Source of the DNA: Chloroflexota bacterium
GTDB lineage: Bacteria; Chloroflexota; Limnocylindria; QHBO01
Reading direction: 5' to 3'
NCBI GenBank assembly: GCA_038040195.1
Contig: JBBPIR010000003.1
Location: 79,531-143,530 of the forward strand
Length of the DNA stretch: 64,000 bases
Shown: positions 8,700 through 18,056 of the stretch, in pieces
Numbering within the stretch: the first letter of the stretch is position 1
Layout of the letters: every line of letters starts with the position of its first letter
Made by a program: the position numbers and the translations under genes
The notes under the pieces: model-generated
Told to the model about the DNA's origin: nothing
What the model saw: only the letters and a program-made list of their open reading frames with translations
Databases searched by the model: none

Positions 8700-9173
8700 G
8701 TGGCCGTCAAGCGCAACGCGCGCGCCACTTCGGCTGGTGGCGTCGTCTATCGGCGCACGCCGGCCGGACCCGAGATCGTCCTGGCCCACCGCCGTTCCCC
8801 GGCCCTGTGGGCGCTGCCCAAGGGCACGCCGGCGCGCGGGGAGTCGCTCGAAGAGACGGCCTTGCGCGAGACGGCGGAGGAGTCCGGCCTGGCGGTGGAG
8901 ATCGAGGAGCCCCTGGGCGCCATCAGCTACGTCTTCGTTCGCGGGTCCACCCGCTACTTCAAGACCGTCCACTTCTTCCTCATGTGCCCCGTCGGCGGTG
9001 ACCTGGCCGATCACGACCACGAGTTCGACGACGTGCGCTGGGTCCCGTTGTCGGAGGCGCTGCGACTGATGAATTACCCCACCGAGCGGAGCGTGGTCGA
9101 GCTGGCCGAGCGCGCGCTGGCCGAGCGCGCGCTGGCCGCAGCCCAGGAATCGACCGCCCAGCCCGCCCGATGA
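8700..9173 (+). CDS. Nudix hydrolase
   Basis: A 157-residue Nudix-fold pyrophosphatase. The Nudix box G-x5-E-x7-RETAEESGL is complete (GTPARGESLEETALRETAEE and onward, residues about 40-62), so metal binding and hydrolysis of a nucleoside-diphosphate-linked substrate are expected. The N-terminal TSAGGVVYRRTPAGPEIVLA resembles the Ap4A/diadenosine or MutT-like group. A perfect 15-bp tandem duplication near the 3' end encodes AERALAERAL. It is coupled by an ATGA overlap to gcvT; a link to glycine metabolism is not obvious. Confidence 0.88.
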   Translation: MAVKRNARATSAGGVVYRRTPAGPEIVLAHRRSPALWALPKGTPARGESLEETALRETAEESGLAVEIEEPLGAISYVFVRGSTRYFKTVHFFLMCPVGGDLADHDHEFDDVRWVPLSEALRLMNYPTERSVVELAERALAERALAAAQESTAQPAR

Positions 9174-10312
9174 CCGCCGCCGATCTGCGGCGGACCCCGC
9201 TCGACGCGGTGCACCGGGCCCTAGGGGCTCGGATGGTCGCGTTCGCCGGCTATGAGATGCCGATCCGGTACACCTCCGAACTTAAGGAGCACCGCACCGT
9301 CCGCTCCGCGGTCGGCCTGTTCGACCTGTCCCACATGGGCGAGATCGGGCTGACCGGGCCCGACGCGCTGGCATTCGCCCGCTTCGCGCTGGTCAATGAC
9401 CCCGGGACGTTGGAGCCGGGTCAGGCCCAGTACTCGATGCTGTGCGCCCCCGATGGCGGCGTCATCGACGACGTGATCGTGTACCGCACCGACCCCGGCT
9501 ACCTAGTGGTCTGCAACGCGGCCAACCGCGACACCGTGGTGAGCCATCTCGCGGCACTCCGCGCCGGCGCGGAGCTCGACGTCGGAGTGGAGGATCGGTC
9601 CGACCGGACCGCGCTGATCGCCCCCCAGGGCCCCCGGGCCGCCGAGCTGTTGGCAGGCCTGACCGATGTCGACCTGGATACCATCGGGACGTATCGGTCC
9701 GCGCCCGGGCAGGTGGCGGACGTGCCGTGCCTGGTGGCCCGCACGGGCTACACCGGCGAGGACGGCTTCGAATTGTTCTGCGCGGCGCAGGACGCCCAGC
9801 GGCTGTGGGAGGCCGTCTTCCAGGCCGGTGGCCGCTTCGGCCTGCTGCCATGCGGACTGGCCAGTCGAGACACGCTGCGGCTGGAGGCCGGCATGCCGCT
9901 GTACGGTAACGAGCTCGGTCGCGACGTGAACCCGTATGAAGCCAACCTGGGCCGCGTGGTCAAGCTCGACAAGGGCGATTTCGTGGGCCGCGCGGCGCTG
10001 GCGGACATCGAGCGCGAGGGACCCCGCCGCCGCCTGGTGGGACTGGTCATGCAGGAGGAGGGGATCGCTCGACACGGGTATCCGGTGGTCGAGGCGGCGG
10101 GCACGCACCAACCTACCGACATCGGCGTCGTGACCAGCGGCAGCGTTTCGCCCACCCTCGGTCAGCGGATCGCGCTGGCGCTGGTCCGCAGCGACGCGGC
10201 CGAGATCGGCGGTGGCGTGGCGGTGATGATCCGCGGGCGACCCTGCCGGGCCGAGCAGGTAAAGTTGCCGTTCTATCGACGCCCGCGCCCCACTGAGGAA
10301 CGGACCACTTGA
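9170..10312 (+). CDS. gcvT: Aminomethyltransferase (glycine cleavage T-protein)
   Basis: Transfers the methylene group from the aminomethyl-lipoyl H-protein to tetrahydrofolate, releasing ammonia. The 380 residues fit the family length. Seen: FAGYEMPIRYTSELKEH at the N-terminus, FDLSHMGEIGLTG, the tetrahydrofolate region ARTGYTGEDGFELF, and LRLEAGMPLYGNEL. It overlaps the Nudix gene upstream and gcvH downstream by four bases each, forming one operon. Confidence 0.96.
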   Translation: MTAADLRRTPLDAVHRALGARMVAFAGYEMPIRYTSELKEHRTVRSAVGLFDLSHMGEIGLTGPDALAFARFALVNDPGTLEPGQAQYSMLCAPDGGVIDDVIVYRTDPGYLVVCNAANRDTVVSHLAALRAGAELDVGVEDRSDRTALIAPQGPRAAELLAGLTDVDLDTIGTYRSAPGQVADVPCLVARTGYTGEDGFELFCAAQDAQRLWEAVFQAGGRFGLLPCGLASRDTLRLEAGMPLYGNELGRDVNPYEANLGRVVKLDKGDFVGRAALADIEREGPRRRLVGLVMQEEGIARHGYPVVEAAGTHQPTDIGVVTSGSVSPTLGQRIALALVRSDAAEIGGGVAVMIRGRPCRAEQVKLPFYRRPRPTEERTT

Positions 10313-10692
10313 CGCTGCCCGACGACCGACGGTACTCGCGCGAGCACGAGTGGATCCGGCTCGAAGATGGGGAAGGCGTGATCGGGCTGACCCGGTTCGC
10401 GGCCGATGAGCTGGGCGACATCGTCTACGTCGAGCTGCCTGCCGCGGGCGCGACCCTCACCCAGTTCGCGAGCTTCGGCGTGGTCGAGTCGGTCAAGGCG
10501 GTGAGTGACCTGTTCGCGCCGGCCAGCGGCGCGGTCGTCGCCGTGAACGAGGAGCTTCGAACCCGACCCGAGTTGTTAAACAGCGATCCCCACGACGCGG
10601 GTTGGATCTGCCGGATCAAGGTCGCCGACCCAGCCGAGCTCGACGCCCTGCTGGAAGCGCCCGCCTACGCGGAGCTGGTCGGGAGCGAATGA
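10309..10692 (+). CDS. gcvH: Glycine cleavage system H-protein
   Basis: Lipoyl carrier shuttling the aminomethyl group between P- and T-proteins. It has 127 residues starting at TTG that overlaps the gcvT stop. The lipoylation site is K63 in FGVVESVKAVSDL, with N-terminal YSREHEWIRLED typical of GcvH. It overlaps gcvPA by ATGA. Confidence 0.96.
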   Translation: MTLPDDRRYSREHEWIRLEDGEGVIGLTRFAADELGDIVYVELPAAGATLTQFASFGVVESVKAVSDLFAPASGAVVAVNEELRTRPELLNSDPHDAGWICRIKVADPAELDALLEAPAYAELVGSE

Positions 10693-12032
10693 CCTACTCC
10701 CCGCACACGGACGCCGACCGAGTGGCCATGCTGGAGGCCATCGGGGTGGCGTCGGTGGACGACCTGTTCGCCGACATCCCCGAATCCGTGCGGGCCACCC
10801 GCTTCGACCTTCCGTCGCCCCTGACCGAGCAGGAGGTGCGGGCCGAGCTGTCGCGCCTGGCAGGGCGGAACCGGATCCCGGAGGTGTCGTTCCTCGGTGC
10901 GGGCGCGTATCGGCGCCTCATCCCGGCCGTCGTGGACGAGGTCGTCGGACGGGCCGAGTTCGCGACCGCCTACACGCCCTACCAGCCGGAGGTCAGCCAG
11001 GGGACGCTCCAGAGCATCTACGAATTCCAGTCCCTCGTCTGCGAGCTGACCGGGATGGAGGTCGCCAGCGCCAGCCACTACGATGGGGCGACGGCGACGG
11101 CCGAAGGGGCACTGATGGCATGCAGGCTCACCGGCCGGCATCGGGTGGCGGTCTCGCGGGCGGTCCATCCCCAGGTGCGCCGCGTGCTCGAGACCTACTG
11201 CTCGGGCCCCGGCGTGGAGGTGGTCGAGGTTCCGGCCGACCTGTCCGAAACCGGCTCCGGGCTCACCGACCTGGCCGCCGTCCGCAGCCTGGTCGGCGAC
11301 GACGTCGCGTGCCTGGTCGTCCAGGAACCGAACTTCTTCGGCCTGCTCGAACCGATGCCTGAGCTGGCTGCGGCGGCCCATGCGGCGGGAGCGCTGGTCG
11401 TGACCCTGGTCGATCCCGTGAGCCTCGCCCTGCTCGAGGCTCCCGCCCGCTACGGCGCCGACATCGTGACTGCCGAGGGACAGCAACTGGGCATCCCGCT
11501 CGCGTTCGGCGGACCGTATCTGGGGCTCATGGCGGCGCGGATGAGCGCCGTTCGGCAGCTGCCCGGACGGTTGGTGGGCGCCACTCGGGACGCAGCCGGG
11601 CGCCGGGGATACGTGCTCACCCTGCAGGCCCGCGAGCAGCACATCCGTCGCGAAAAAGCCGCCAGCAACATCTGCACCAACCAGGCGCTGTGCGCCCTGG
11701 CCGCCACTGCGTACCTGTCGGCGGTCGGTCCCGAGGGCCTGCGGGAAGCTGCCGAGCGCTCGACGATCCAGGCCCGCCACCTGGTGGCCACGCTCGAGAC
11801 GGCCGGCATCGCCGCCCGCCGGTTCACGGCGCCGTATTTCAGCGAGGTTGCGCTGCGCCTTGCCGATGCCGGCGCGCGACATGCCGAGCTTGTCGATCAG
11901 GGCATCCTGGCCGGCCTGGTGCTCGAGCCCGAGTACCCCGAGCTGCCCGACACGCTGCTCCTGGCCACGACCGAGCTGACGACCGACGAGGACATCCGGC
12001 GGCTGGCCGCCGCCCTGGGAGCCGCGTCGTGA
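10689..12032 (+). CDS. gcvPA: Glycine dehydrogenase (decarboxylating) subunit 1
   Basis: The N-terminal half of the P-protein, encoded separately as in Firmicutes, Thermus and Chloroflexota. It partners with GcvPB to decarboxylate glycine on PLP. It has 447 residues from ATG 10689 (MTYSPHTDADRVAMLEAIG). Motifs: FLGAGAYRRLIPAVVDEV, FATAYTPYQPEVSQGTLQS, YEFQSLVCELTGMEVASASH, and REQHIRREKAASNICTNQAL. It lies in the middle of a gcv operon with overlapping ends. Confidence 0.96.
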   Translation: MTYSPHTDADRVAMLEAIGVASVDDLFADIPESVRATRFDLPSPLTEQEVRAELSRLAGRNRIPEVSFLGAGAYRRLIPAVVDEVVGRAEFATAYTPYQPEVSQGTLQSIYEFQSLVCELTGMEVASASHYDGATATAEGALMACRLTGRHRVAVSRAVHPQVRRVLETYCSGPGVEVVEVPADLSETGSGLTDLAAVRSLVGDDVACLVVQEPNFFGLLEPMPELAAAAHAAGALVVTLVDPVSLALLEAPARYGADIVTAEGQQLGIPLAFGGPYLGLMAARMSAVRQLPGRLVGATRDAAGRRGYVLTLQAREQHIRREKAASNICTNQALCALAATAYLSAVGPEGLREAAERSTIQARHLVATLETAGIAARRFTAPYFSEVALRLADAGARHAELVDQGILAGLVLEPEYPELPDTLLLATTELTTDEDIRRLAAALGAAS

Positions 12033-13675
12033 GCGCCGTGGGAGAGCGGTCCACGACCGACGCCTCCGGCCGAGGAGCGGCGTTTCACTCCCCGCCGGCG
12101 GGGGAGGGGCTCCGGGTCGTGGAACCGACCCTGTTCGAGCGGTCCCGGCCGGGGCGGCGCGCCGTTCGATTCCCCGCTCCGTCTGACGCGGCTAGTACAG
12201 CGGCCGCCAGCCAGCCGCCGATCCCCGATGCCGCGCGCCGCACCGCACCCCTTCGCCTGCCGGAGGTCAGCGAGCTCGAGCTGGTTCGCCACTTCAACCG
12301 CCTGAGCCGGCTGAACCACGCCATCGACATTGACTTCTACCCGCTCGGGTCGTGCACCATGAAGTACAACCCCAAGCTGAACGAATGGGCGGCCCGCCTG
12401 CCGGGGCTGGCCGGCTCGCACCCGCTCGATCCTGGACCACTCAGCCAGGGCAGCCTGGAGCTCCAGTGGCTCCTGGCCGAGCTGCTGCGTGAGATCGGGG
12501 GCTTCGCCGCCATCAGCCTCCAGCCCGCGGCCGGTGCCCACGGCGAGCTGACCGGGATGCTCATGACCCGGGCGTTCCACCGGTCGCGCGGCGAGGGCGA
12601 CCAGCGGCGGGTCGTCCTCGTGCCCGACAGCGCCCATGGCACCAATCCGGCCACCGCCAGCATGGTGGGCTTCACGACCCGAACCGTCCCGTCCAACGCC
12701 CGGGGCGGCATCGACCTCGACGCGCTGCGGGGCGCACTGGGGCCCGACACCGCGGCGCTCATGATCACCAATCCGAGCACGCTGGGGATCTTCGAGGACC
12801 AGATCGAAGACGTTCTGAGCGCGGTTCAGACGGCGGGTGCCATCGCCTACATGGACGGAGCCAACCTGAACGCGATCCTCGGCCGCTTCCGCGCCGGCGA
12901 GGCGGGATTCGACGTCATGCACTTCAACCTGCACAAGACGTTCAGCACGCCGCACGGAGGCGGGGGACCGGGAGCTGGACCCATCGGGGTCAGCCCGCGC
13001 CTGGCGCCCTTCCTGCCGGGGCCCCTCCCCCAGCTGGTCGATGGCGACCCGGCCACGGTGCTGGCCAATGCGTGGTCCGGCCGCTCGACGCCGGACGCCC
13101 GGTTCGCACTCGAGGCTCCTGGCGCGCGGCCAACAGCCATCGGGCAGGTCCGGACGTTCGGAGGCAACTTTGGCATGCACCTGCGTGCGTACGCGTACAT
13201 CCGCGCCAACGGCGCGGCCGGCCTGCGCCAGGTCACCGAGGACGCGGTGCTGGCCGCCAACTACGTCCGGGTCCGGCTGGGCGACACGTACGAGCTGCCG
13301 TTCGACCGCATCTGCAAGCACGAGGTGGTCTTCAGCGCGCGGCGCCAGAAGCGCGAGCATGGTGTGAGCGCGCTCGACATCGCCAAGGCCATCCTGGACG
13401 AGGGCATCCACCCGCCGACCATCTACTTCCCCCTCATCGTCGAGGAGGCGCTTATGATCGAGCCCACCGAAACGGAGACGCGCGAGACGCTGGACCGATT
13501 CGTGACGATCATGCGGGACATCGCCGAGCGATCAGCGCGCGATCCGGAAACTGTTCGACAGTCGCCGCGCTTCACGCCCGTGGGCCGCCTGGACGAGGCC
13601 GCCGCGGCCCGCCAGCCCGACCTGGCGTGGCCCTTTCCGGAGGCCGATCGAACCGGGGCCACACTCAGCGGGTAG
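12029..13675 (+). CDS. gcvPB: Glycine dehydrogenase (decarboxylating) subunit 2
   Basis: The PLP-binding half of the split P-protein. The Schiff-base lysine is in MHFNLHKTFSTPHGGGGPG, and YPLGSCTMKYNPK is the other signature. The GTG at 12029 overlaps the gcvPA stop and gives 548 residues. That is longer than most because of about 60 low-complexity residues that surround the usual starting motif EPTLFERSRPGRR. An internal start closer to that motif is possible. No lpd is in the window, so the L-protein must come from elsewhere. Confidence 0.95.
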   Translation: MSAVGERSTTDASGRGAAFHSPPAGEGLRVVEPTLFERSRPGRRAVRFPAPSDAASTAAASQPPIPDAARRTAPLRLPEVSELELVRHFNRLSRLNHAIDIDFYPLGSCTMKYNPKLNEWAARLPGLAGSHPLDPGPLSQGSLELQWLLAELLREIGGFAAISLQPAAGAHGELTGMLMTRAFHRSRGEGDQRRVVLVPDSAHGTNPATASMVGFTTRTVPSNARGGIDLDALRGALGPDTAALMITNPSTLGIFEDQIEDVLSAVQTAGAIAYMDGANLNAILGRFRAGEAGFDVMHFNLHKTFSTPHGGGGPGAGPIGVSPRLAPFLPGPLPQLVDGDPATVLANAWSGRSTPDARFALEAPGARPTAIGQVRTFGGNFGMHLRAYAYIRANGAAGLRQVTEDAVLAANYVRVRLGDTYELPFDRICKHEVVFSARRQKREHGVSALDIAKAILDEGIHPPTIYFPLIVEEALMIEPTETETRETLDRFVTIMRDIAERSARDPETVRQSPRFTPVGRLDEAAAARQPDLAWPFPEADRTGATLSG

Positions 13676-13715
13676 TATCTTCACCGATCCGGGCACTGAG
13701 CAGCACGGAGAGCGA

Positions 13716-14312
13716 GTGGTCGACCCACAGGTAATAAGTCTCGTCGAGCGGATGCAGTCGGGCGACCTGCAGGCGTTCGAGGAGTTCTTCCAGACCTACC
13801 AACGCCCGGTCTACCTGACCGCGATGGCGATCACGCGCGATCCGTTCCTGGCCGAGGAGATCCTCCAGGACTGCTTCGTCAAGGCCTATCGCGTCCGCCA
13901 CCGCCTGCGGACCGATGTATCGCCGCTCCCCTGGCTGCAACGCGTGTGCACGAACCTGTGCTACAGCCGGCTCTCGCGGCGCCGCGCGCCCCTCGAGCCG
14001 CTGACGGACCTCATCGGCAACCTCGCGCCCGACCTGTCCGCCCGCCCCGACCAGGTCGTGGAGTCGCGAGAGATCGTGGACGTCCTGCAGCGCGGCATCG
14101 ATGCCCTCCCGCCGAAACAGCAGACCGCGATCATCCTGTACTACCTGCACGGCTACAGCCTGGCGGAGGCGGCCGAGATCGCCGGCTGCCAGGTGGGCAC
14201 CATGAAGTCCCGCATCCATTACGCCCTGCGCGCGTTGCGTGTGCTCCTGCCGGTCGAGCGCCGCGCTCCCCTGCCTCGCCGCGCCCGGCTGGCGGACGAG
14301 CGGAGGACCTGA
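13716..14312 (+). CDS. ECF-type RNA polymerase sigma factor
   Basis: A 198-residue sigma-70-family factor with region 2 (FEEFFQTYQRPVYLTAMAIT, then EEILQDCFVKAY) and region 4 (LPPKQQTAIILYYLHGYSLA, then GCQVGTMKSRIHYAL). The GTG start follows GGAGAG at suitable spacing. A separate -10-like TAGTAT lies at about 13675-13680. The next gene is a ZAS-type anti-sigma factor three bases downstream, so activity is probably released by a membrane or redox signal. The regulon is unknown. Confidence 0.92.
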   Translation: MVDPQVISLVERMQSGDLQAFEEFFQTYQRPVYLTAMAITRDPFLAEEILQDCFVKAYRVRHRLRTDVSPLPWLQRVCTNLCYSRLSRRRAPLEPLTDLIGNLAPDLSARPDQVVESREIVDVLQRGIDALPPKQQTAIILYYLHGYSLAEAAEIAGCQVGTMKSRIHYALRALRVLLPVERRAPLPRRARLADERRT

Positions 14313-14314
14313 GC

Positions 14315-14884
14315 GTGGACTGCCGGCGTGCTGCCCGCGAGCTGATCGAGTTCTTCCGCTTCGGCGAGCTCGACGCTCGCTCCGCGCCGCATCTCGAGCA
14401 CCTCGAGGTGTGCCTGGCCTGCCGCCAGGAAGTCGGCCTGGACCGCGAACTGGTCATCCAGCTGCACCGCGCCCTGGCGGCGCGCATCGATGGTCACGCC
14501 CCCTCGCCCGACGCGTGGCTCGAGATCCGCCGCCGCGCTCTGGAGGAGGAGCCGCCGCGTTGGCGCCTGCGCTGGCGCCTGCGCCTGCAGCCCCTATCTC
14601 GCCTCGCCCTCGTTGGAGGTACCGCAATCGTCCTGCTCGCCCTCGTGGCGCCGGCCGGCCTGTCGCCCTTCCACGTCCAGCCCGAGCTCGTGTATCGCGA
14701 GCCGACCTGGCAGAACTTCGAGGAAGCGGCCTCTGGCGAGCTGGTGGATCCGTACGCTGGGCGCTGGTGGCTCAGGTATGCGACGCTGGCACCCTCTGCA
14801 TTGGCCACTGGATCGCTGGCCACGGTGGACCCCTGGGAGCAGTTGGTGACACCGTCACGACGTTCGAGCGGGGCCGTCCATTGA
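14315..14884 (+). CDS. ZAS-type membrane anti-sigma factor
   Basis: A 189-residue protein with the zinc anti-sigma motif H29-x3-C33-x2-C36 (HLEVCLAC) near the N-terminus, an Arg-rich juxtamembrane segment, one membrane helix at about 94-114 and a roughly 75-residue external tail. The architecture predicts that it holds the preceding ECF sigma factor at the membrane. I chose the GTG at 14315 because it directly follows the sigma stop; the open frame extends upstream inside the sigma gene. The external domain is not recognised. Confidence 0.85.
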   Translation: MDCRRAARELIEFFRFGELDARSAPHLEHLEVCLACRQEVGLDRELVIQLHRALAARIDGHAPSPDAWLEIRRRALEEEPPRWRLRWRLRLQPLSRLALVGGTAIVLLALVAPAGLSPFHVQPELVYREPTWQNFEEAASGELVDPYAGRWWLRYATLAPSALATGSLATVDPWEQLVTPSRRSSGAVH

Positions 14885-15267
14885 ACGTGCCCCGGCCCAG
14901 GGTGCCAGAAGCGCAACTCATGGGGAGCGCTGTCGCCTGAACCTCGGCGGGCTGGCGCGGGTAGTTCAAGTGGTACCGGGTGTCCGGATGTCGCCGTGCG
15001 CGTCGCGCACAATTCCTTGACGACCACGGTCGCCGCGGGCCATGATTGGTGGGCTTGCCGCGGGCGCCGCCCAACGGCGTGACGCCGGTGCGCCCCGGTC
15101 TTGCTATGCACGATTAGGGAGAGGAGGGCCAGCCGAGCGACGATCGCTGAACGTCGTCATGGCTTGAATGCTTCGAGCACATGGCGATCGAACCGAACGC
15201 CGCTATCCCGCGGCAAATTTCAATAGGCAAATTTCAATAGTCGCCGAAAAGGCGAAAGGAAATGTGT
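14885..15267 (+). other. Gene-free region before the first peptide transporter
   Basis: 383 bases without a supported gene. Its 3' end is unusually AT-rich. GCAAATTTCAATAG is repeated head-to-tail at 15213-15226 and 15227-15240, and a small hairpin TCGCC-GAAAA-GGCGA follows at 15241-15255. The ribosome site AAGGA (15256-15260) comes right after and fixes the next start at 15268. The rest shows no clear promoter pair. Confidence 0.5.
15213..15240 (+). repeat. Perfect 14-bp tandem repeat upstream of the peptide-binding lipoprotein
   Basis: Two adjacent identical copies of GCAAATTTCAATAG, AT-rich in a GC-rich genome, 28 bases before the start codon. Could be an operator pair or a slippage product. 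Confidence 0.8.
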
Positions 15268-16923
15268 ATGTGGTTCAAGAAGACCATGGGCGTCGCAATG
15301 GCGCTCATGCTTCTGCTGGCAGCTTGCCAGGCGTCCGCTTCAGTGTCGCCGGGCGAGAGCGGTGCACCGGCCAGTGAAGCGCCGGCCGTCCCGCAGGTTC
15401 TGCACACCGCCCTCGGCACCGAACCGCCGTCGCTCGATCCCAATGTGGCGACCGACAGCGAGTCGATCCAGGTGCTTCGATCAATCACCTATCCGCTGGT
15501 CTACTTCGACGTGGAACTGAACGTCGTTGATGGCATGGCGTCGTACGAGATCAGCGAAGACGGCCAGACCATCACCTTCACCCTGAAGGACGGCTACGCC
15601 TACAGCGATGGCCAGCCCATCGTTGCGGGTGATTTCGCCTACAGCTGGCGGCGCTTGATCGACCCCCGCACGGCATCGGAGTACGCGTACGTCCTCGACT
15701 ACGTCGAGGGTGGCGTCGAGCTTCGAAACGCCGATCCTGAGGTCGATGACATCGACGCCATGCTCGAAGCATTCGGCGTAGAGGCACCGGACGAGAGCAC
15801 GTTCATCGTTCACCTCGCCCAGCCGGCTGCGTTCTTCGTCTACGTCGCCACCATGTGGCTGACGGTCCCGCTTCGCGAGGACATGGTGTTCACCGAGGCC
15901 GAAGGCTACATTTCTTCGGGCCCGATGATGCTCACCGAGTGGAACCACAACGCGAACGTCGTCTTGGAGCCGAATCCGAACTGGGGAGGCGAGCTCGTGA
16001 CTCTCGAGCGCATCGAGATGGCGGTCATCGCTGACCAGGCGGCGGCACTCGCGGCGTATGAAGCGGGTGACATCGACATCACCGCTCCTCCTGCGGCGGA
16101 GATCGCCCGCATCGAGGACGATCCCGAGCTGGCCCCGGATGTGTTCCGAGGCAACAACCTGGGGATCGAGTACTACGCCTTCGACCTCAAGGATCCGAAT
16201 GGGCCATTCGCACGTTCGGCTCTGTTGCGGCGGGCGTTCCATGAGGCCGTCGACAAGGACTCCATGCTCCAGGTGGCGTTCGGAGGCGTCGGGCTCGTCG
16301 CGAATAGCGTCGTGCCGCCCGGCATGCCGGGCCACCAGGATGAGGTGTTCCTGCCGTTCGACCTCAAGCAGGCTCAGGCCGACTTCCAAGCCGGCTTGGA
16401 CGAGCTCGGCCTCGCGTCGGCAGCCGACCTGCATCTGCAGATCGGTTACAACACCGGCAGCACTCACGAAAGCCGGGTCGAATTCCTGCAGCAGCAGTGG
16501 CGCGACGCCTTCGGTGTCGAAGTCGAGCCTGTTGGCATGGAGTTCGGCACCTACCTCGACCGGTTGAGCAGCGATCCGTTCGACATCTTCCGGCTTGGGT
16601 GGAGCGCGGACTTCCCGCACCCCCAGAACTTCCTCAACGACCTGTTGGGCTGCGGAAGCGGCAACAACAACAGCGGGTACTGCAACGAGGAAGCTCAGGC
16701 ACTCATGGCCGAGGCGGCCGTGAGCCCGGCACTCGAGGACCAGGTTGCCCTGTACAACCAGGCCCAAGAGATCATGATGGCGGACTCGCCGATGATCACC
16801 CTCCGCTGGGGCTCGTTCTTCACCCTGGTCAAGCCGTGGGTCCAGAACCTGGGCATCACCCCGCTCGACTCGGATGCTGGCGAGCACTTCTATGCGTGGA
16901 CGACCATCGCCCCGCATGACTAG
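15268..16923 (+). CDS. Oligopeptide ABC transporter substrate-binding lipoprotein (SBP_bac_5)
   Basis: A 551-residue extracytoplasmic peptide/solute receptor. It has a lipoprotein signal ending in the lipobox LLAAC (lipidated Cys near residue 19) and a Ser/Ala/Pro linker. The canonical cluster-C order follows: N-lobe with TEPPSLDPN and ITFTLKDGYAYSDGQPIVAG, then the large C-lobe ending in MITLRWGSFF. AAGGA at 15256-15260 favours ATG 15268 over ATG 15262. It is the first gene of a five-gene Opp/Dpp set; a strong hairpin follows it. Confidence 0.9.
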   Translation: MWFKKTMGVAMALMLLLAACQASASVSPGESGAPASEAPAVPQVLHTALGTEPPSLDPNVATDSESIQVLRSITYPLVYFDVELNVVDGMASYEISEDGQTITFTLKDGYAYSDGQPIVAGDFAYSWRRLIDPRTASEYAYVLDYVEGGVELRNADPEVDDIDAMLEAFGVEAPDESTFIVHLAQPAAFFVYVATMWLTVPLREDMVFTEAEGYISSGPMMLTEWNHNANVVLEPNPNWGGELVTLERIEMAVIADQAAALAAYEAGDIDITAPPAAEIARIEDDPELAPDVFRGNNLGIEYYAFDLKDPNGPFARSALLRRAFHEAVDKDSMLQVAFGGVGLVANSVVPPGMPGHQDEVFLPFDLKQAQADFQAGLDELGLASAADLHLQIGYNTGSTHESRVEFLQQQWRDAFGVEVEPVGMEFGTYLDRLSSDPFDIFRLGWSADFPHPQNFLNDLLGCGSGNNNSGYCNEEAQALMAEAAVSPALEDQVALYNQAQEIMMADSPMITLRWGSFFTLVKPWVQNLGITPLDSDAGEHFYAWTTIAPHD

Positions 16924-16950
16924 CGCACGCTCCGTTTGAGTTGAACTGAA

Positions 16951-16983
16951 CGTCGGGCGGGCCGGCCACCGGCCCGCCCGACG
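16951..16983 (+). terminator. 15-bp hairpin between binding protein and permease
   Basis: A perfect 15-bp stem (arms 16951-16965 and 16969-16983) with a CCA loop and no U-tract. Such intra-operon hairpins commonly make the binding protein more abundant than the permeases, either by partial termination or by blocking 3' decay. Confidence 0.65.
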
Positions 16984-17061
16984 GCCACGGCAGCCGAGGA
17001 CTATTCTTCGGAGGCCGTGGCCGTCGGGAAACAGACGGCAGAACGACAGGGAGGGGTAGAC

Positions 17062-18027
17062 GTGCTCGCATACGTCGTCCGGCGGATGCTGTGGATCATC
17101 CCGGTCCTGTTCTTCGTGTCGGTCATCACCTTCTCTCTGATGCACGTCGTCCCGGGTGGCCCGTGGTCCCGCGAGAAGAAGCTTCCTGAGGCGACGGTCC
17201 GTCTCCTGAACGACAAGTACGGCCTGGATGAGCCGATCGTCGCCCAATACCTGAACTGGGTTGGTCCGCTCCACATCGAGGACGGCAGCGTGGCGTGCTG
17301 TGGCGGCATCCTGGCCGGCGACCTGGGTCCGTCGTACAAGTACATCGATCGGTCGGTCAACCAGATCATCGGGGATGGGATCCTGACCACGATGCAGCTC
17401 GGGCTCATGGCGTTCCTGCTGTCGGTGGTCATCGGCCTCCCGCTGGGCATCATCGCCGCCCTCGGGCACAACAGGCTGCCCGATTACGCGGCCACCTTCA
17501 TCTCGGTGCTCGGCATCTCCACGCCAACCTTCGTGTCGTCGATGCTCCTCATCGTCGTCTTCGGCGTCGTCCTCGGCTGGCTGCCCGTCAACGCGTTGAA
17601 ATGGGACTCTGACCCCACGGCCTGGATCATGCCCATCATTGCGCTCGCGCTGTTCCCGATCGCCCAGATCGCTCGCTACACGCGGGCGTCCATGCTCGAA
17701 GTGACCCGGCGTGACTACGTGCGCACCGCCCACAGCAAGGGTATCGGCCAGCGCACCATCGTCATCGTCCACATGGTGCGCAACGCACTGATCCCGGTCG
17801 TCACCATCCTGGGCCCCGTCCTCGCCTTCCTCATCACCGGCTCGTTCATCATCGAGTACATCTTCAGCGTGCCCGGCATCGGCCGCGAGTACGTCTCGAG
17901 CATCACCCAGCGCGACTACGGCCTGATCATGGCCCTGAGCATGTTCTACGCTGTCACCATCGCGGTACTGAACCTGGTCGTCGACGTCCTGTACGCCTAC
18001 ATCGACCCGCGGATCCGTTACAGCTAG
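17062..18027 (+). CDS. Oligopeptide ABC transporter permease (DppB/OppB type)
   Basis: A 321-residue inner-membrane permease with about six helices. The GTG at 17062 is chosen because GGGAGGGG precedes it by five bases and gives the family's start VLAYVVRRMLWIIPVLFFVS. The EAA loop region RYTRASMLEVTRRDYVRTAH (coupling helix) contacts the ATPases. The C-terminus DVLYAYIDPRIRYS is family-typical. Second gene of the first transporter set. Confidence 0.93.
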   Translation: MLAYVVRRMLWIIPVLFFVSVITFSLMHVVPGGPWSREKKLPEATVRLLNDKYGLDEPIVAQYLNWVGPLHIEDGSVACCGGILAGDLGPSYKYIDRSVNQIIGDGILTTMQLGLMAFLLSVVIGLPLGIIAALGHNRLPDYAATFISVLGISTPTFVSSMLLIVVFGVVLGWLPVNALKWDSDPTAWIMPIIALALFPIAQIARYTRASMLEVTRRDYVRTAHSKGIGQRTIVIVHMVRNALIPVVTILGPVLAFLITGSFIIEYIFSVPGIGREYVSSITQRDYGLIMALSMFYAVTIAVLNLVVDVLYAYIDPRIRYS

Positions 18028-18056
18028 ATCCCCTACAGCTAGGAGCCGAGTCAGGC

